Shown: in pieces, positions 61,294-64,000 of the stretch | Layout: every line of letters starts with the position of its first letter | How positions within the stretch are numbered: the stretch's first letter is position 1 | Assembly (NCBI RefSeq): GCF_000192795.1 | Contig: NW_007360611.1 | Span: forward strand, 62,001-126,000 | Direction of reading: 5' to 3' | From: Vavraia culicis subsp. floridensis | Lineage: Eukaryota > Microsporidia > Pleistophoridae | DNA: 64,000 nucleotides | Notes under the pieces: model-generated | Database searches by the model: none | Told to the model about the DNA's origin: nothing | What the model saw: the letters and a program-made list of their open reading frames with translations, nothing else | Program-made: the position numbers and the translations under genes

Positions 61294-62121
61294 ATGATCG
61301 GCAAAAAAAGATACGAATTGCTGGAGAAAATACTCATGCTGCGATTTGATCCTGAAATGAACAAAGAATTCAATAAAAATAGAAAGGATTCAAAGAATCA
61401 CAAATTATTGTGGACAAAGATCGCAGAAAACATAGAAAACATTGATGACCCGTTGGTTGTTCAGAATATATTCAATAATTTCATGAAAAACTGCAGAAAA
61501 AAAATGAAAGAGGAGAAGCTGGGAAAGAGCTGCGAAAAATGGATCTATTATGACCTGGTGAAGAAGTACATGTCTTATCAAATGGATAGTTTGGAGCAGT
61601 TTGGAAAAGAGGCCATAGAGAAAAATAGCACCGAAAAAATACGTGTTGATGTCTCGGGTACTGGCACAAATAAAGGCGAAGAGAGTATTGTGTCCGGCAC
61701 TGATACAAGTATTTTATCTAGTGCACATGGTGAAGAAAGTCCAGAAAAGCACGAAGAAGTGAAATGTGATACTATAAAAGTAGAATTACAGAAAGACACG
61801 GCAAATGCACCAGATCGGGATACAAATTCGTCTACTTCACTAAAACAACGCGACGACAGAAAGAAAACCTCCTATATTCATAAGAACACGGTTAAAACAG
61901 ACGAAACATCAGTTTTAACATTTCTAAACCCGGGCAAATCAAAGATATTAAACCTCATAAACGAAAGAGATGCGTTGATAAAACAGCTTTTACTCTCTCA
62001 GGATGTGTGTGAGAGTTTAATTAGAGAGATTGCAAAAAAGGATAGCATGATTCAGGAACTGCTGAGCGATCGTAACGAAAGAATGATTTTAATCAGTCGA
62101 GTCAAGGAAAGATTATTTTAG
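61294..62121 (+). CDS. Probable MADF/Myb-SANT-like DNA-binding protein
   Basis: 275 residues. Residues 3-95 form a three-helix-type domain: Y-E-L-L-E-K-I-L, then L-L-W-T-K-I-A-E-N-I near 39-48, V-V-Q-N-I-F-N-N-F-M-K-N-C-R-K-K-M-K, and W-I-Y-Y-D-L-V-K-K-Y-M near 83-93. The spacing of the conserved Trp residues and the basic patch fits MADF or Myb/SANT-like domains found in transcription factors and transposon-derived regulators. Residues 110-215 are Ser/Thr/Glu/Lys-rich and disordered. A C-terminal coiled coil (about 220-275; L-I-N-E-R-D-A-L-I-K-Q-L-L-L) could mediate dimerisation, as in many MADF-type proteins. The class is inferred from pattern, not from a search. Confidence 0.55.
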   Translation: MIGKKRYELLEKILMLRFDPEMNKEFNKNRKDSKNHKLLWTKIAENIENIDDPLVVQNIFNNFMKNCRKKMKEEKLGKSCEKWIYYDLVKKYMSYQMDSLEQFGKEAIEKNSTEKIRVDVSGTGTNKGEESIVSGTDTSILSSAHGEESPEKHEEVKCDTIKVELQKDTANAPDRDTNSSTSLKQRDDRKKTSYIHKNTVKTDETSVLTFLNPGKSKILNLINERDALIKQLLLSQDVCESLIREIAKKDSMIQELLSDRNERMILISRVKERLF

Positions 62122-62993
62122 CGTAGAAATTTTATTCGTTATTTCACTTTTTATTAATCTGCAGTAACGAGATGATTTAATTAGTGATTTGAACCATAAT
62201 TCCGTTCAAAAATATACACAGTTCACTTTATTAACGGGTGCGGTATCGTTTTTTTGATTTTTACGAAGAGTTTTCGTTATTCGCCCACTTTTAGTTCATG
62301 TGTTAACCTCAAACAATCTATCATGCGTTAATTGGTAGGTTGGAATAAACCATTATCATGGAAAAAATGTATTTTATAGTATAAATATAGCTGTTTCCAA
62401 CGCGAATGTTCCTCTTCGCCGTTTTGGACCAAATACTTTATCCATTCAAACAATAATTCGTGGCAGTTTTACAGTAGAGTTTGTGTTATGAGCTGCACAT
62501 TTGCAATTATTTTTTGATTCAGAGCGTTTTAACACGTTTTTGCGCTTAACTTGGTAGAGCCCGAAGTCAACATGTTAGTAGAATCATTTCAGTTTATAAG
62601 TTCGTTCGTTCGTTCATGTTAAAAGTCCCGCATATTTCATATCACTTTCTTTGCAATCAATAAACGTAACGATAGGCTTTTATTTACATGATCGTTCTAT
62701 TTGTATCATAGTCTTGATAATGAATGGTGTGTCCTTTGTTAGAACCAATTCGGTGAGGAGCCTTCAACATAAAGGCCACAAAAATTATCGAACACTGTCC
62801 TATCAAGTGCTTTCACTATTTAGTAATCCTATCATATTCTCTTCCACCATGCATAAGTTATATAAGCTGTCATGTTCCGATATGTTCATTTTTATCTTTT
62901 ATCTCAATACGTCACCTTCCAAACCAAATTTGTGATAGGTACGTGGCAATAAAAGCGCTTCTGGTCTTAAATAAATAAAAAATTAAATTGCAT
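62122..62993. other. Intergenic, no gene seen
   Basis: 0.88 kb, AT-rich. It includes a short ttcg microsatellite near 62600-62616. Within it, a stretch at about 62860-62881 matches part of the Pescadillo coding region (15273-15293) at 20 of 21 bases, which may be chance. Confidence 0.5.
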
Positions 62994-62997
62994 CCCC
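62994..62997 (+). promoter_or_regulatory. C-run start motif of SRP54
   Basis: CCCC ending 4 bases before the ATG at 63002. Confidence 0.7.
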
Positions 62998-63001
62998 TTG
63001 A

Positions 63002-64000
63002 ATGATTTTTGATCTCGGAAAGTCGATCAATTCAACATTACAGAATTTATTTGGGAGGGATGTAACAGATCAGGCGATAGACGCTGCCATAAAAGATATA
63101 GTAAGGCAGCTTATACAAAATAATGTGGGTACTAAGTGTGTAACGCAGCTCAAGATTAATTTAGACAACAAGATAAAAAATGAGAAATTTAAGCCAGGTA
63201 TAAACAAGGCAAAATGGGTATACAACGCCATATTTGACGAACTGGTAAATCTTGTCGATCCGAAGTGTGAGCCTTACAAAGTCAAACGGGGAAGATCACA
63301 GGTTATCATGTTGGTTGGGTTGCAGGGCGCAGGTAAGACAACCACTGTGTGTAAATATGCGAATTTTTATAAAAAGAAAGGATATAAAGCGGGTATAGTG
63401 TGCGCAGATACATTTCGAGCGGGTGCATTTGACCAAATAAAGCAGAATGCGTTGAAGATTAATGTTCCGTATTTTGGCAGCTCCGACCCAGATCCGGTAA
63501 AGGTTGCTTTAGAGGGTGTCGAAAAGTTCAAGAAGGATAAGTTTGAGGTTATTTTGGTTGATACGAGCGGCAGACACACGCAGGAGAATGATCTGTTTAA
63601 CGAAATGGAGGAGATTGTAAACGCTATAGCGCCTGACAACATTGTTTTTGTCATGGATGCTGGGATCGGACAAAGTGCCGAGCATCAGGCTATGGGATTC
63701 AAAGAAAAGGTAAATTTGGGTAGCATTATTCTGACAAAAGTGGATGGTGCTGAAAAGGCGGGCGGTGCCATTTCTTCAGTCGCGATAACCAAGTGTCCGA
63801 TCGAGTTTATCGGTAGTGGCGAGGGAATGGATGATTTGGATGTGTTCAGTCCAAAGCGATTTATAAATAAGATTTTGGGAAAGGGAGACCTGGAGGGACT
63901 GGCCGAGAAGATAAAAGACCTCAAGATAGACGAGAAAGAGATTGTGAACAAGATTAGAAGTGGGAAATACACGCTTAAAGATTTCAATCTGCAACTGCAG
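63002..64000 (+). CDS. SRP54: Signal recognition particle GTPase SRP54, 5' part
   Basis: 333 codons to the window edge; the gene continues beyond. SRP54 binds signal peptides on nascent chains and docks with the SRP receptor at the ER. The N domain (about 1-95) starts F-D-L-G-K-S-I-N. The GTPase G domain shows G1 G-L-Q-G-A-G-K-T-T-T (106-115), A-D-T-F-R-A-G-A-F-D-Q near 137-147, G3 D-T-S-G-R (187-191) and G4 T-K-V-D-G (245-249), followed by the G-S-G-E-x-M-D-D-L stretch. The Met-rich M domain that holds signal peptides and 7S RNA lies outside the window. The same motifs in FtsY/SRalpha have a different N-terminal extension, so SRP54 is preferred. Confidence 0.96.
   Translation, partial: MIFDLGKSINSTLQNLFGRDVTDQAIDAAIKDIVRQLIQNNVGTKCVTQLKINLDNKIKNEKFKPGINKAKWVYNAIFDELVNLVDPKCEPYKVKRGRSQVIMLVGLQGAGKTTTVCKYANFYKKKGYKAGIVCADTFRAGAFDQIKQNALKINVPYFGSSDPDPVKVALEGVEKFKKDKFEVILVDTSGRHTQENDLFNEMEEIVNAIAPDNIVFVMDAGIGQSAEHQAMGFKEKVNLGSIILTKVDGAEKAGGAISSVAITKCPIEFIGSGEGMDDLDVFSPKRFINKILGKGDLEGLAEKIKDLKIDEKEIVNKIRSGKYTLKDFNLQLQ

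Noticed and set aside
1..64000. CRISPR arrays, bacterial operons or ribosome binding sites
   Set aside because: No regularly spaced repeats and no Shine-Dalgarno spacing; all recognisable genes are eukaryotic, so these feature types do not apply.

Overview
This window is a stretch of a microsporidian nuclear genome. It carries intronless, eukaryotic genes in shortened form (SMC1, Pescadillo, Utp7, Cdc16/APC6, Cdc7, cytosolic-type glutamyl-tRNA synthetase, chitin synthase, class II myosin, eIF1A, SRP54). It also carries several secreted or membrane proteins of no recognisable family and a Ty3/gypsy-like Gag relic. A C-run (CCC or CCCC) lies a few bases upstream of most start codons, a promoter element known from microsporidia. 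Only about 58% of the window is coding and gaps of 0.5-2.6 kb are common, so this is not one of the ultra-compact genomes such as Encephalitozoon. The pattern fits a larger-genome lineage such as Trachipleistophora/Vavraia, but the species cannot be fixed from sequence reading alone.

Layout. 1-10 kb is gene-poor and accessory-looking: an acidic tail-anchored protein (1900-2394), eIF1A (2790-3149, minus), a Gag-like ORF (4533-5309), a small type I membrane protein (5981-6418, minus) and a secreted protein with internal repeats (8035-8661, minus). 10-22 kb is housekeeping: Elp4, SMC1, Pescadillo, a MED7-like Mediator subunit, Utp7 and Cdc16. 23.1-24.3 kb is an inverted second copy of the 8 kb secreted-protein locus; most of that copy's gene is hidden in a 703-base run of N (23129-23831). 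25-34 kb holds tRNA-Ser(UGA), an unidentified helical protein, chitin synthase, an Rce1-like CAAX protease and the Cdc7 kinase. 34-39 kb holds a secreted Ser/Asp-repeat protein, GluRS and a Cdc37-like co-chaperone. 39.1-41.7 kb is empty. 41.7-64 kb holds class II myosin, an unidentified basic protein divergent from a 1,448-residue helical protein, a 1,540-residue LRR-like repeat protein, a 524-residue type I membrane protein, a probable MADF/SANT-like regulator and the 5' part of SRP54, cut by the window edge.

How the genes relate. There are no operons; genes alternate in strand. Functional themes are chromosome and cell-cycle control (SMC1, Cdc16, Cdc7, possibly served by Cdc37), ribosome biogenesis and translation (Pescadillo, Utp7, eIF1A, GluRS, Elp4, tRNA-Ser, SRP54), transcription (MED7-like), cell wall and motility (chitin synthase, myosin) and a host-facing set (proteins with signal peptides and LRR-like repeats). 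Housekeeping genes nearly all carry the C-run start motif. The secreted and lineage-specific genes nearly all lack it, which suggests two promoter classes.

Many open frames begin at GTG or TTG; starts here were moved to the first ATG supported by the C-run motif, by homology or by a signal peptide. No similarity search was run; product names rest on motif recognition by eye.
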